This document shows positions 45,194 to 53,572 of a stretch of 64,000 nt of DNA, one piece after another. The DNA comes from Aeromonas sp. FDAARGOS 1405 (GTDB taxonomy: Bacteria > Pseudomonadota > Gammaproteobacteria > Enterobacterales > Aeromonadaceae). Every line of letters starts with the position of its first letter. The stretch's first letter is position 1. The notes below the pieces were generated by a model. That model ran no database searches, was not told where the DNA came from, and saw only the letters and a list, made by a program, of their open reading frames with translations. The position numbers and the translations under genes were made by a program. The DNA is taken from contig NZ_CP077311.1 in assembly GCF_019048265.1 (NCBI RefSeq), positions 2,799,001 through 2,863,000 of the forward strand, read 5' to 3'.

Positions 45194-47716
45194 TTATTTA
45201 TTATCTGAGCGGATCGGTTTTTGCGCCGTCATGATAAATTTCAGTTCACCACCAGCCCGAATATCGCTGTGGCTGAACGTCAGGTTTTCCCCCAATGGTT
45301 TGCCATTGATGGTGACCGATTCCACATAGATATTTTGGGGACCATTGTTTTCGGCGATCACGGTGAATTTTCCGCCATCGATATCCATGGTCACCTTGTC
45401 AAACAGTGGCCGACCTATGGTGTAGACCGGGAGCCCCGGCGTAACCTGATAGAAACCCAGCGCACTCATGATGTACCAAGCGGACATTTGCCCCACATCC
45501 TCATTGCCAATCAGCCCTGTGGTGGTCGGGTGGAAGAAGCTGCGTACCGCCTGATCCACATACTCCTGGGTTTTCCACGGCTCTCTGGTCCAATTATAGA
45601 GGTAGGGGACATGGTGATCCGGCTCGTTACCCATCACGAACTGGCCGATATAGCCGGTCATATCCCCCTGCGAGGTATCGGCGTTGGAGTTGGCGGTGAA
45701 GAGGGCATCCAGATTCTTCCTGAATTTCTCCTCGCCACCCATCACCTCTTTGAGCCCCTCGATATCGTGGGGAACAAACCAGCTCCACTGCCAGGTGTTG
45801 CCTTCGGTAAAGTCCTGCCCCCTGTGCTCGGCCCGATAGGGCCAGAAGATGTCATAACGGCTGCTGTCGTTGGTGTCACAGTTTTGTGGTGGTGTAACGG
45901 GATTGCCGTTTTTATCGATGGCGCAGGAGGGGTAATTGTTGACCCAGCTGCCATCGTAATTTTTGGGGCGCATAAAGCCGGTCGCGCCATATTTGCCATA
46001 TTGCGCCGGGTTGTAGTCAAAATAGGCGCGCCAGGTAGTCGCCCGGGCCAGATAGCGGTTCTCGGCGGATTTGTCGCCAGCCAGTCGGGCCAGCTGGGCG
46101 ATGCACCAGTCATAGTAGGCATTCTCGACACCGTACGAGACGGACTCGTTGACCAGTTCATCGTACTTGTCCTGCGCCATGCCGCCCTCTTCCGGCTTGA
46201 GTTTGACGTTGGCGGGGACATAGCCGTGCTGCTCGGCATACTGGCCGTGACGGGTCATCACGGTGAAGCGCTTGTCGCCGTTCCAGGGATCCTGATAGGG
46301 CACCCAGCTTTTGGTCAGCGCGAGGTCAAAGTTGGCGGAGACATTGGCCGCCTGCAGCGCCAGCGTTATCTCTTCCTGTGTGAATGCATCCGGGTATTTG
46401 ACGATGACGTCGGCGATGATGGAGACCGCCGGGTAGCCGACCATCTCGCCGGTATAGTCGGAGTGCAGCTCCCATTTGGGCATGATGCCGCCGGTTTTAT
46501 ATTTGTTGAGCAGATCGTGCACATAGTCGATGGATCGCTCTTTTTCGATGATGGTCTTCAATGGGTGAGCGGCGCGGAAGGTGTCCCACATGGAGTAGAC
46601 CGAATAGTTGGTAAAGCCCGGCTTGGCCTGATGCACCTTGCCATCCATTCCGCGATATTGACCATCCACATCCTGATAGACGAAGGGGGCGATGTAGGTG
46701 CGATAGAGCGAGGTATAAAACATCGTCTTGTCGGCATCGCTGCCACCCTCCAGGGTGAACTTATTGAGCACTTTCGCCCATGCCTGCTTGTTCTCCTGCA
46801 CCACCTGATCGAAGCGGTAGTCATGTTCATCGGCGCGCAGGTTGGCCATGGCCCCCTCAATGCCGGTGCCCGAGATGGCCATCTTCATGGTGATGGGCCG
46901 TTCCCCTTTGGCAAAGTTGAGCTGGGTCACCACATCCCGTACCCGGGGTCTGGTTTCGCCATACCCGATGTAATCGGCCAACCCCACCTCGGTGTCGTTG
47001 CTCAATTTGCCATCGACATAGAGGATCTGATCCACAAACGGCTCGGAAAACTCGGCGTAGAAAAAGACCGTCTGCCACTGCCCCCACTCGTTGCTGGTTC
47101 TGGCTCCGGCAATGGCGTTGTCGCTCACCCGCTTGAAGTAAATATTGCGGGAGTGGTTACCGTACTGCTCCAGCAGCTCGTGCTGCAGATCAAGCTGGAC
47201 TTTGCGATCTTCACCCGCCGGATAGCTGTAACGGTGGAAGGCCACCCGCTGGGTGGCAGTGAGTTCGGCCTTGATGCCGGTCTCCACCAGATCCGCTTTG
47301 TAGTAGCCTACTTCCGACTGTTCGCTCGTCTTGTTGATGGTGACCGGGTCGGTATTGCTGCCGATGAAGGGCAAGAAGGCGAAATCATTGAGATCCCCCT
47401 TGCCTGCCCCCGAGATATGGGTGCTGCTGAAGCCGGAAAGCTTGGCCAGATGGTGGTGATAGTCGGAAGGGGATCCCTTGCCATTCCAGTTGGCCGGATT
47501 CCAGTTGTCCGGGCCCGGCTGGATCATCCCTTCCGGCATGACCGGGGCCGGATTGACATTGCCCAGCCCATCGGTGCCGATCAGCGGATCGACATATTGC
47601 AGCACCTGCAGGGCATTATCGGGACGGCCATTGTCAGTAGTCTCATCGTTTGTGTTGCAGCCATAGAGGCCAAGCAGGGCTGTCACCATGATGGCCAGCT
47701 TGTGGGGTTTGAACAT
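45194..47716 (-). CDS. GH92 alpha-mannosidase lipoprotein B
   Basis: 840 residues with signal MFKPHKLAIMVTALLGLYGC. Blocks are YVDPLIGTDGLGNVNPAPVMPEGMIQPGPD, FSSTHISGAGKGDLNDFAF, TEGNTWQWSW (predicted acid Glu), GNEPDHHVPYLYN and GNEDVGQMSAWYIMSALGFYQV. An insertion of about 50 residues near YPSCAIDKNGNPVTPPQNCDTND, with a cysteine pair, is absent from A. GAGGAACAACA precedes ATG. It is the third gene of the D-C-B operon, 62 bases after C, behind an internal hairpin. It differs from its siblings in the first catalytic-domain motif (VNPAPV for HTFPGP). Confidence 0.95.
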   Translation of the reverse strand: MFKPHKLAIMVTALLGLYGCNTNDETTDNGRPDNALQVLQYVDPLIGTDGLGNVNPAPVMPEGMIQPGPDNWNPANWNGKGSPSDYHHHLAKLSGFSSTHISGAGKGDLNDFAFLPFIGSNTDPVTINKTSEQSEVGYYKADLVETGIKAELTATQRVAFHRYSYPAGEDRKVQLDLQHELLEQYGNHSRNIYFKRVSDNAIAGARTSNEWGQWQTVFFYAEFSEPFVDQILYVDGKLSNDTEVGLADYIGYGETRPRVRDVVTQLNFAKGERPITMKMAISGTGIEGAMANLRADEHDYRFDQVVQENKQAWAKVLNKFTLEGGSDADKTMFYTSLYRTYIAPFVYQDVDGQYRGMDGKVHQAKPGFTNYSVYSMWDTFRAAHPLKTIIEKERSIDYVHDLLNKYKTGGIMPKWELHSDYTGEMVGYPAVSIIADVIVKYPDAFTQEEITLALQAANVSANFDLALTKSWVPYQDPWNGDKRFTVMTRHGQYAEQHGYVPANVKLKPEEGGMAQDKYDELVNESVSYGVENAYYDWCIAQLARLAGDKSAENRYLARATTWRAYFDYNPAQYGKYGATGFMRPKNYDGSWVNNYPSCAIDKNGNPVTPPQNCDTNDSSRYDIFWPYRAEHRGQDFTEGNTWQWSWFVPHDIEGLKEVMGGEEKFRKNLDALFTANSNADTSQGDMTGYIGQFVMGNEPDHHVPYLYNWTREPWKTQEYVDQAVRSFFHPTTTGLIGNEDVGQMSAWYIMSALGFYQVTPGLPVYTIGRPLFDKVTMDIDGGKFTVIAENNGPQNIYVESVTINGKPLGENLTFSHSDIRAGGELKFIMTAQKPIRSDNK

Positions 47717-47740
47717 TGTTGTTCCTCAAATTCCGGAGAT

Positions 47741-47772
47741 GAAAAAGCGGCAAGCCGGGTGGCTTGCCGCTT
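47741..47772 (-). terminator. internal hairpin, terminator-like, between GH92-C and GH92-B
   Basis: AAGCGGCAAGCC and GGCTTGCCGCTT form a 12-bp stem; on the minus strand TTTTTC follows. It sits between co-oriented genes, so it may be a partial terminator that sets the level of GH92-B. Confidence 0.75.
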
Positions 47773-47778
47773 GTAGAG

Positions 47779-50181
47779 TTACGGGGTCGGTTGCTGGTTG
47801 GTCATCACAAAACGCAGCTCACCACCGGGACGGATCTCGCTGTGGGCGAAGGTGTTGTACTGGTTGAGTGGCTTGCCATTGATGGTGACCTCTTTGACAT
47901 AGAGGTTGTCCGGGCTGTTGTTCTGCGCTACCACGTTGAACTGACCGTCGGGCAGGTTGATGGTGACCTTGTCAAAGATGGGACGACCGATGGTGTAGGT
48001 CGGGTCGCCCGGGGAGATTTGATAGAAGCCCATGGCACTCATGATGTACCAGGCCGACATCTGGCCGACGTCTTCATTGCCGATCAGGCCATCCGGGGTG
48101 GTTTTGTAGAACTCCTTATAGACCCGGTCGAGGTACTCCTGCGCTTTCCAGGGCTGGGCGGTGCGATTGTAGAGATAGATGACGTGGTGTGAGGGCTCGT
48201 TGCCATGAATGTACTGCCCGATGTAACCGGTCATGTCCTGATGTGCTTCGCCCCCGTTGGGGTCGGCGTTGAACAGGTTGTCGAGCTTGTCGTTCAGTCC
48301 CTGCTGGCCACCCATGATCTCGGTCAGCTTGTCGAGATCCTGCATGAAGGACCACTGCCACTGCCAGGCATTGCCCTCGGTGTAGTAGAAGGCATCCGAC
48401 TTGTAGGGATCGAAATCGGCTGGCGCGTATTTCAGGGCGCACGGGTCACCGTTTTTCAGCTCGGTCGGTACGAAGAAGCCTTTGCCATCGGCATTGCCAG
48501 CCTGGGGATCCCAATGTTTGAGCGAGTTGTAGGATCGTGCCTTGAACTCCTGATAGGTAGTCATGTCGCCCGCGGCTTTCGCCATCTCGGCGATGGTCCA
48601 GTCGTAGAAAGAGAACTCCAGCGAGTAGGAGACCGAGTTCCAGTTGGGATAACGGACGCACTGCTCTTTCTCGTGATAGCTGAGCTGACCGGCCATCAGC
48701 GAGCTCAGGATGTCGTCATGGATCTGCGGGTAATCGGCAGGCCGGTAGTGGGCCGATTTGACCGAGGCTTCCAGTGCCTCTTGCGCATCGATCAGCCCCT
48801 TGGTCACCGCATCGGCAAGGATGGCCGCCGAGGGGTAGCCAATCATGGTGCCGGTTTCCGAGCCGTGGCCTTCCCATTTGGGCAGCAGGCCGAACTCCAC
48901 GTTGGATTTGCGGATCAGATCCTTGGCGTAGAGAGTCGCCTGTGGCGGGTCCATGATGGTCCACATGGGGTGAACGGCGCGGAAGGTATCCCAGGTCGAG
49001 TAGATGGAGTAGTTGGGGGTATCGCCAGGTTGCAGGGTGCGCAGGGTGCCTTGCATATCAAGATACTTGCCATCCACATCGTAGAGCTCGATAGGGGCGA
49101 TCATCATGTGGTAGAGAGCGGTGTAGAAATTGGTCTTCTCGGTCTCCGTCCCCCCTTCGGTTTTGAGTGTTGCCAGCTTTTCGGCCCACGCGTATTCTGC
49201 GTCTGACTTCACCTTGGCAAAATCAAAGGTGGGGGCTTCCGCCTCCAGATTCTTCTGTGCTCCTTGCCAGCTCACCGCCGAGATACCGACCCGGATCTCG
49301 AGCGGTTGGTCACCCTGGCCAAAATTGAGGTAGGCGGTCAGGTCATCCCCTTGATAGACGCTGTTGGGGCGCATCTCCCGGGTGGGCATCTTGTCCTGCT
49401 CGCCCAGCATGGCCCTGGCCACAGGTTGGTTGAATTTGGCGTAGAAGAAGATGTTCTGGCCCTGATGGTTCTGTCCCTGGAACCAGCCAGTGGAGGTTTT
49501 GCGGCCACGCAGGGTGTACTCATCCACCACTTCGATTTTGTTTTTCAGCGATTGGCCGTTGTTGTTCAGCAGGGTATGACCCAGATCGAATTTCACATTC
49601 CGATCCGCTCCTTTGGCGAAGGTGTAACGGTGCAAACCGACTCGTTTGGTGGTGGTCAGTTCAACCTCAATCTCCCCCTTGTTCAGTCTGGTTTTGTAAT
49701 AACCGGCGCTGGCGTGCTCATTGGTTTTGTCAAAGGCGTTTATCTGGGCGTCGGCCATCTCGGCGTAGGGCAGTACCAGAATGTCGCCCAGATCGGTGGC
49801 ACCGGTGCCGGAGAGATGGGTATGGGAGAAGCCGTAGAGCGGAACATCGGTTGCGACGATCTCGCCCGTGAGGTAATTGGAAGAGTCCCAGTAGCCGGAG
49901 GCTGAGTGCCAGGGGTTGAGTCCGCTCTCGTGATCGGTGTTGGAGCCAATAAAGGTATCCGGCGAGAGCTGCACCATGCCGGCAGGGCGGGTGGCACCGG
50001 GGAAAGTGTGGCCTGATGCGGCGGTGCCTATCATGGGGTCAACGTATTTCAGTACCGACAGATCGACAACCGGAGTTACCGGTTTCTCGATAGCGGTAGA
50101 CTCGCTCTCACTGTTGCAACCGGCGATGCCACCGGTCAGTGCGGCAATCACCGCAAGAGAAAGAAGATTGCACTTGAACAT
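47779..50181 (-). CDS. GH92 alpha-mannosidase lipoprotein C
   Basis: 800 residues with signal MFKCNLLSLAVIAALTGGIAGC. It has YVDPMIGTAASGHTFPGATRPAGMVQLSPD, FSHTHLSGTGATDLGDIL, TEGNAWQWQW (predicted acid Glu), GNEPSHHVIYLYN and GNEDVGQMSAWYIMSAMGFYQI. The ATG at 50181 has GGA six bases before; 50187 is an alternative. It is the second gene of the D-C-B operon, 55 bases after D, with a 9-bp hairpin in the gap. Likely extracytoplasmic, tethered by lipid to a membrane leaflet. Confidence 0.95.
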   Translation of the reverse strand: MFKCNLLSLAVIAALTGGIAGCNSESESTAIEKPVTPVVDLSVLKYVDPMIGTAASGHTFPGATRPAGMVQLSPDTFIGSNTDHESGLNPWHSASGYWDSSNYLTGEIVATDVPLYGFSHTHLSGTGATDLGDILVLPYAEMADAQINAFDKTNEHASAGYYKTRLNKGEIEVELTTTKRVGLHRYTFAKGADRNVKFDLGHTLLNNNGQSLKNKIEVVDEYTLRGRKTSTGWFQGQNHQGQNIFFYAKFNQPVARAMLGEQDKMPTREMRPNSVYQGDDLTAYLNFGQGDQPLEIRVGISAVSWQGAQKNLEAEAPTFDFAKVKSDAEYAWAEKLATLKTEGGTETEKTNFYTALYHMMIAPIELYDVDGKYLDMQGTLRTLQPGDTPNYSIYSTWDTFRAVHPMWTIMDPPQATLYAKDLIRKSNVEFGLLPKWEGHGSETGTMIGYPSAAILADAVTKGLIDAQEALEASVKSAHYRPADYPQIHDDILSSLMAGQLSYHEKEQCVRYPNWNSVSYSLEFSFYDWTIAEMAKAAGDMTTYQEFKARSYNSLKHWDPQAGNADGKGFFVPTELKNGDPCALKYAPADFDPYKSDAFYYTEGNAWQWQWSFMQDLDKLTEIMGGQQGLNDKLDNLFNADPNGGEAHQDMTGYIGQYIHGNEPSHHVIYLYNRTAQPWKAQEYLDRVYKEFYKTTPDGLIGNEDVGQMSAWYIMSAMGFYQISPGDPTYTIGRPIFDKVTINLPDGQFNVVAQNNSPDNLYVKEVTINGKPLNQYNTFAHSEIRPGGELRFVMTNQQPTP

Positions 50182-50206
50182 GGTCATTCCATTTTTGAGT
50201 GGTGAT

Positions 50207-50226
50207 GGGGGAGGAAGTCCTCCCCC
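50207..50226 (-). repeat. inverted repeat between GH92-D and GH92-C
   Basis: GGGGGAGGA and TCCTCCCCC around two bases, a 9-bp perfect stem with no T-run after it. It could stabilise or process the operon mRNA. Confidence 0.6.
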
Positions 50227-50236
50227 GAACAGGTGA

Positions 50237-52933
50237 TTAACGGGAACCGGCAGGCAGGTCGCCTTCGTGCAGGAAGGTGCCGATACCTTGCGCGGGCGGC
50301 AGATCTTCCGGCTGGCTGCCCCAATTCTGGTTGGGGCTATCGCCCATCACGAATTCAAGCTTGCCGCCACTGAGGATTTCCTCATGGGTGAGGTAGCTGC
50401 GATTGAACTCGCTGCCATTGAGGCGAGCGGACTGGATGTAGATGTTGTCGCGGCTGACATTCTGGGCCGTGACGGTGAACTGTTTGCCCGCACCCACATC
50501 GAGCGAGGCGGTTTCGAACATGGGGGTGCCAATCTCGTAGATGCCGGAGGAGGCATTGACCGGGAAGAAGCCCAGCGCCCGGAACACGAACCAGGCAGAG
50601 AGGGTGCCAAAGTCATCGTTGCCACAGATGCCGTCAGGGGTGTTCTTGTAGCAGACGTTGGTGGCTGCCACGATGGCGGCCTGTCCCTTCCAGGGCTGTC
50701 CTACGTAGTTGTAGAGGTAGGGCACATGGATATCGGGCTCGTTGCCCTGCACATGCTGTCCCACGTTGCCGGTGTTGAATACCGGGAACTGGTTGTCGCC
50801 AGCGTTGCGATCCGGATAGGTACTCCAATACTCGTCCAGCCGTTTGGCAAACAGTTCGCCCCGTTTGGCCTGAGGATTCTGGGTCTGGTCGAAGCGGGTC
50901 ATCAGATCGACCAGGCCATGAATGTCATGTTGAACGCTGAAGGCGTATTGCCAGCCGTTGGACTCGGCGAATGACCAGTTGAACATGTCGGGGCGCCAAT
51001 CCTTGCCCACTGCCCGGCCGGTTTTCGGGTCTACCCAACCGGCATCAATGAACTTGCCAGCGTAGTCGCGGGCCTTGAACCACCCCTTGTACTGCTTGCC
51101 GCCAAAGTCAAACTGCGCCTGCCAGTTCTTGGATCGATCGGCAAACTCCTGATAGCGGGGGTCACTTTCGCCAAATACTGCCTTGATCGATTGGGCGATC
51201 GCCCAGTCATTCATGGAGTACTCCAGCGAGTAGGATGAGGTCCAGGCATCCTTGAAGGGGGAGTGAGATTCCCAGTCATTGCCCGGCGGTGTGTCATGCA
51301 ACTGGGCAGGTACATAGCCTTGCTGCTCGTACTCCTTGATCCAGGCGACCCCCTGGCTGGTGGCTGCGCGGGCGTCGGTGATCATGGCGGTCACCAGTCG
51401 CTCCTTGATCTCCTGACGTTCCGCATCGCTGAAGCCCAGCGCGATCATCCGTCTGTCCAGCGAGCCTTTGGAGAGTACGTCGTGGATCACCGGCGTGGAG
51501 TGCATCCCCATCATCATGCCGGTCTCGTTACCCTTGAAGGTCCACTCCGGCAATCTGCCCTTGCGCAGGTTGCCCAGATCGTCCATCCACTCCTCCTCGG
51601 CGTAGGAGAGCATGGAGAGCACCACATCGGCGAGGCGATCCGGCTCCAGCAGTGACGAGAGGGGTTGTACTGCGCGGTAGGTGTCCCACAGGGAGAAGGT
51701 GTCGTAACGGGTAAAGTCCGCTTTGCCATCCCGGTTGGCATCGGCGGTGCGAACCGACTCCTTGAGGGTATCGATCTGCTCGCCCCACGGTGTGTTGCCA
51801 TCCGGATAGGCGTTGCGCCCCTGATGCACCTGGCGGTAGCGTCCGTCCAGATCGGAGTGAATGGTCTGGCCCAGATAGGTGTGGTAGAGCGCGGTATAGA
51901 AGGTCTGTTTGTACTCCTCATCCCCACTGACCCGGATCTTGCCCAGCTCCTTTTCCCATTTTTGGGTCGCAGCCTGCCGGACATCGTCAAACGACATATT
52001 GGCCACTTCGGTCATGTTGAGTGAGGCGCCAGCGTTGCCATCCCGGCCGATCTCGACGTTGGAGAGGGCTACCTTGGCCTCGACGACCAAGCCCGCCGCC
52101 GCGGTATCAAATTCCACATAGGCACGCGCGTACTGATATTTGCCACGGGTCTCGTTGCCGATCTCGGTGGTGCCTTCCGGCAGGTCCAGATAGCGGTTCT
52201 GGTCTTTGTCAAAGTAGGCGAAGCGGATGTTTTTGATGGGCTGGTCGAACTCCATCACGAAGAACTCTTTCTGGCTGGGGGCCCAGCCGTCAGAGAAGCG
52301 ATGGCCCTCGATCCGGTTGTGGGTTTTGTCCCATTTCAGATAGGAGTCGGAGGTGTAGTCCCAGTTGACCTTGAAGCCGAGGTTGACCACGATTTCCGAT
52401 TTTTTATCTTGCGGGAAGGTGTAGCGATGAACCCCCACCCGATCCGAGGCGGTCAGCTCGGCCTTGATCCCGTAATCCTTCAGATTGACCTTGTAGTAGC
52501 CCGCCGTTGCCTCTTCATCCTTGTGGCTGTAGCGGGAGGCCTCCAGATTCAGTGAGGCCGACCCCTCGTTCAGCATGAAATTGGAGCGTGAGTTGATCGG
52601 CATCACCAGAATATCGTTGAGATCTCCAGCTCCGGCCCCCGAGAGGTGAGTGTGGGAAAACCCGGCGAGGCGGTTGTCGTGGTAGTAATAGCCGGAGATA
52701 TATTCCCAGCCATTGGCCCCATTATTGGGCGACAGCTGCACCATGCCATGCGGGGTCGTGGCGCCGGGATAGGTGTTGCCTAAATTACCTGTGCCGATGA
52801 ATGGATTGACGTAACGGGAGACGTTAGTCTCTTTATTGTTATCGACAGCGGTATCCGAGTCATTTTGACAACCGGATATACCAACCAGGCCAGCCAGTAC
52901 GGCACACGCGAGCAGGGAACGTTTCAGTTTCAT
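50237..52933 (-). CDS. GH92 alpha-mannosidase lipoprotein D
   Basis: 898 residues with signal MKLKRSLLACAVLAGLVGISGC. It is the longest and most divergent of the four: YVNPFIGTGNLGNTYPGATTPHGMVQLSPN, FSHTHLSGAGAGDLNDIL, AESNGWQYAFSVQHD (acid Glu position), GNEPDIHVPYLYN and GNDDFGTLSAWFVFRALGFF, where the others have GNEDVG. A Ca-loop-like DANRDGKADFTRYDT lies mid-protein. I use ATG 52933; a GTG at 52945 is possible and neither has a clear ribosome site. It is the first gene of the D-C-B operon, with a long predicted leader. Confidence 0.95.
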   Translation of the reverse strand: MKLKRSLLACAVLAGLVGISGCQNDSDTAVDNNKETNVSRYVNPFIGTGNLGNTYPGATTPHGMVQLSPNNGANGWEYISGYYYHDNRLAGFSHTHLSGAGAGDLNDILVMPINSRSNFMLNEGSASLNLEASRYSHKDEEATAGYYKVNLKDYGIKAELTASDRVGVHRYTFPQDKKSEIVVNLGFKVNWDYTSDSYLKWDKTHNRIEGHRFSDGWAPSQKEFFVMEFDQPIKNIRFAYFDKDQNRYLDLPEGTTEIGNETRGKYQYARAYVEFDTAAAGLVVEAKVALSNVEIGRDGNAGASLNMTEVANMSFDDVRQAATQKWEKELGKIRVSGDEEYKQTFYTALYHTYLGQTIHSDLDGRYRQVHQGRNAYPDGNTPWGEQIDTLKESVRTADANRDGKADFTRYDTFSLWDTYRAVQPLSSLLEPDRLADVVLSMLSYAEEEWMDDLGNLRKGRLPEWTFKGNETGMMMGMHSTPVIHDVLSKGSLDRRMIALGFSDAERQEIKERLVTAMITDARAATSQGVAWIKEYEQQGYVPAQLHDTPPGNDWESHSPFKDAWTSSYSLEYSMNDWAIAQSIKAVFGESDPRYQEFADRSKNWQAQFDFGGKQYKGWFKARDYAGKFIDAGWVDPKTGRAVGKDWRPDMFNWSFAESNGWQYAFSVQHDIHGLVDLMTRFDQTQNPQAKRGELFAKRLDEYWSTYPDRNAGDNQFPVFNTGNVGQHVQGNEPDIHVPYLYNYVGQPWKGQAAIVAATNVCYKNTPDGICGNDDFGTLSAWFVFRALGFFPVNASSGIYEIGTPMFETASLDVGAGKQFTVTAQNVSRDNIYIQSARLNGSEFNRSYLTHEEILSGGKLEFVMGDSPNQNWGSQPEDLPPAQGIGTFLHEGDLPAGSR

Positions 52934-53104
52934 ATTTGTCGCCACAGGTTAATGAAAGTAGGGTATCGAACGTATAAAAACAGATAATGCAGAACGCCGG
53001 GCCAGCCAATGAATATCTGCCGGATGAGAGAGCCATCTGCATGTATTACCCCGACTGTCACTGGATATAGAGGGTGACGGGGGGAATATCAGCCAGATAA
53101 AATG

Positions 53105-53120
53105 GATCGTGAAAACGATC
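53105..53120. repeat. inverted repeat inside the predicted GH92-D leader
   Basis: GATCGT and ACGATC around GAAA, about 180 bases before the start codon. It could be a hairpin in the mRNA or an operator. Confidence 0.5.
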
Positions 53121-53288
53121 TGGCCATACAGGCGGAAAAATAAATGCGCAGAAAAATAACAGGCACCCAGAGCCTGATTTAAAAAATCGCCCCTTACACT
53201 TATGAAATAAGTGGCTGAGCTGTGTTACATCTGGAATATATAAATGCTCTTAAATGTTTTTCCTGCTGCCTGTAAATTAACGGTTTCT

Positions 53289-53381
53289 ATTATTTCGTTG
53301 ATTAATATCCTGGGACAGAGGAAAAAAATGGCATTAACTGGATTTTTATGACGTGTGGGGAAGGGTGTGAGCTGGCTCGCA
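53289..53381 (-). promoter_or_regulatory. mannose-locus promoter element, copy 3 (GH92-D-C-B operon)
   Basis: AATAAT complement at 53289-53294, 18 bases, GGACAG 53313-53318, 12 bases, GCATTAACTGGATTTTT 53331-53347 (16 of 17 identical to copy 1), 16 bases, GGTGTGA and GGCTCGCA separated by three bases (53364-53381), CRP-like TGTGA-N6-TCGCA. With a start near 53282 the box is centred near -91.5, as in copy 1. Confidence 0.75.
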
Positions 53382-53510
53382 TAACTGCAGGGTGGCGTGA
53401 CCAGGGAGGCTAAATGATATTAATCATTATAAGTCAGCGTGTTATTCTTCGATGTTGAGTTAAATGACCGATTTTGTGAGTCGTACCGGGCTCCACATGG
53501 TCAGATGAGC

Positions 53511-53538
53511 TGAAAAAAAGGGCCCTGCTGGGCCCTTT
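53511..53538 (-). terminator. intrinsic terminator after manA
   Basis: AAAGGGCCC and GGGCCCTTT around TGCT; on the minus strand TTTTTTT follows. Confidence 0.9.
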
Positions 53539-53572
53539 GAACAGAGGGTGATGAGCCGATGGCCCACCAGGA

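Larger units (their letters stand above)
52934..53572. other. intergenic region and leader upstream of GH92-D
   Basis: 639 bases with no gene. It holds the third promoter element (53289-53381), a predicted leader of about 350 bases, a perfect inverted repeat GATCGT-GAAA-ACGATC at 53105-53120, an AATGAT-ATTA-ATCATT repeat at 53413-53428, and the manA terminator. Confidence 0.7.

Noticed and set aside
45221..47776. Plus-strand open frame of 851 codons antisense to GH92-B
   Set aside because: It mirrors a strong GH92 gene on the other strand, has low-complexity composition and no ribosome site or family match; long antisense frames are common in GC-rich genes.
53413..53428. AATGAT-ATTA-ATCATT as a Fur box
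   Set aside because: Only part of the 19-base Fur consensus is met and spacing is off by two; it lies about 480 bases from GH92-D and no iron gene is near.
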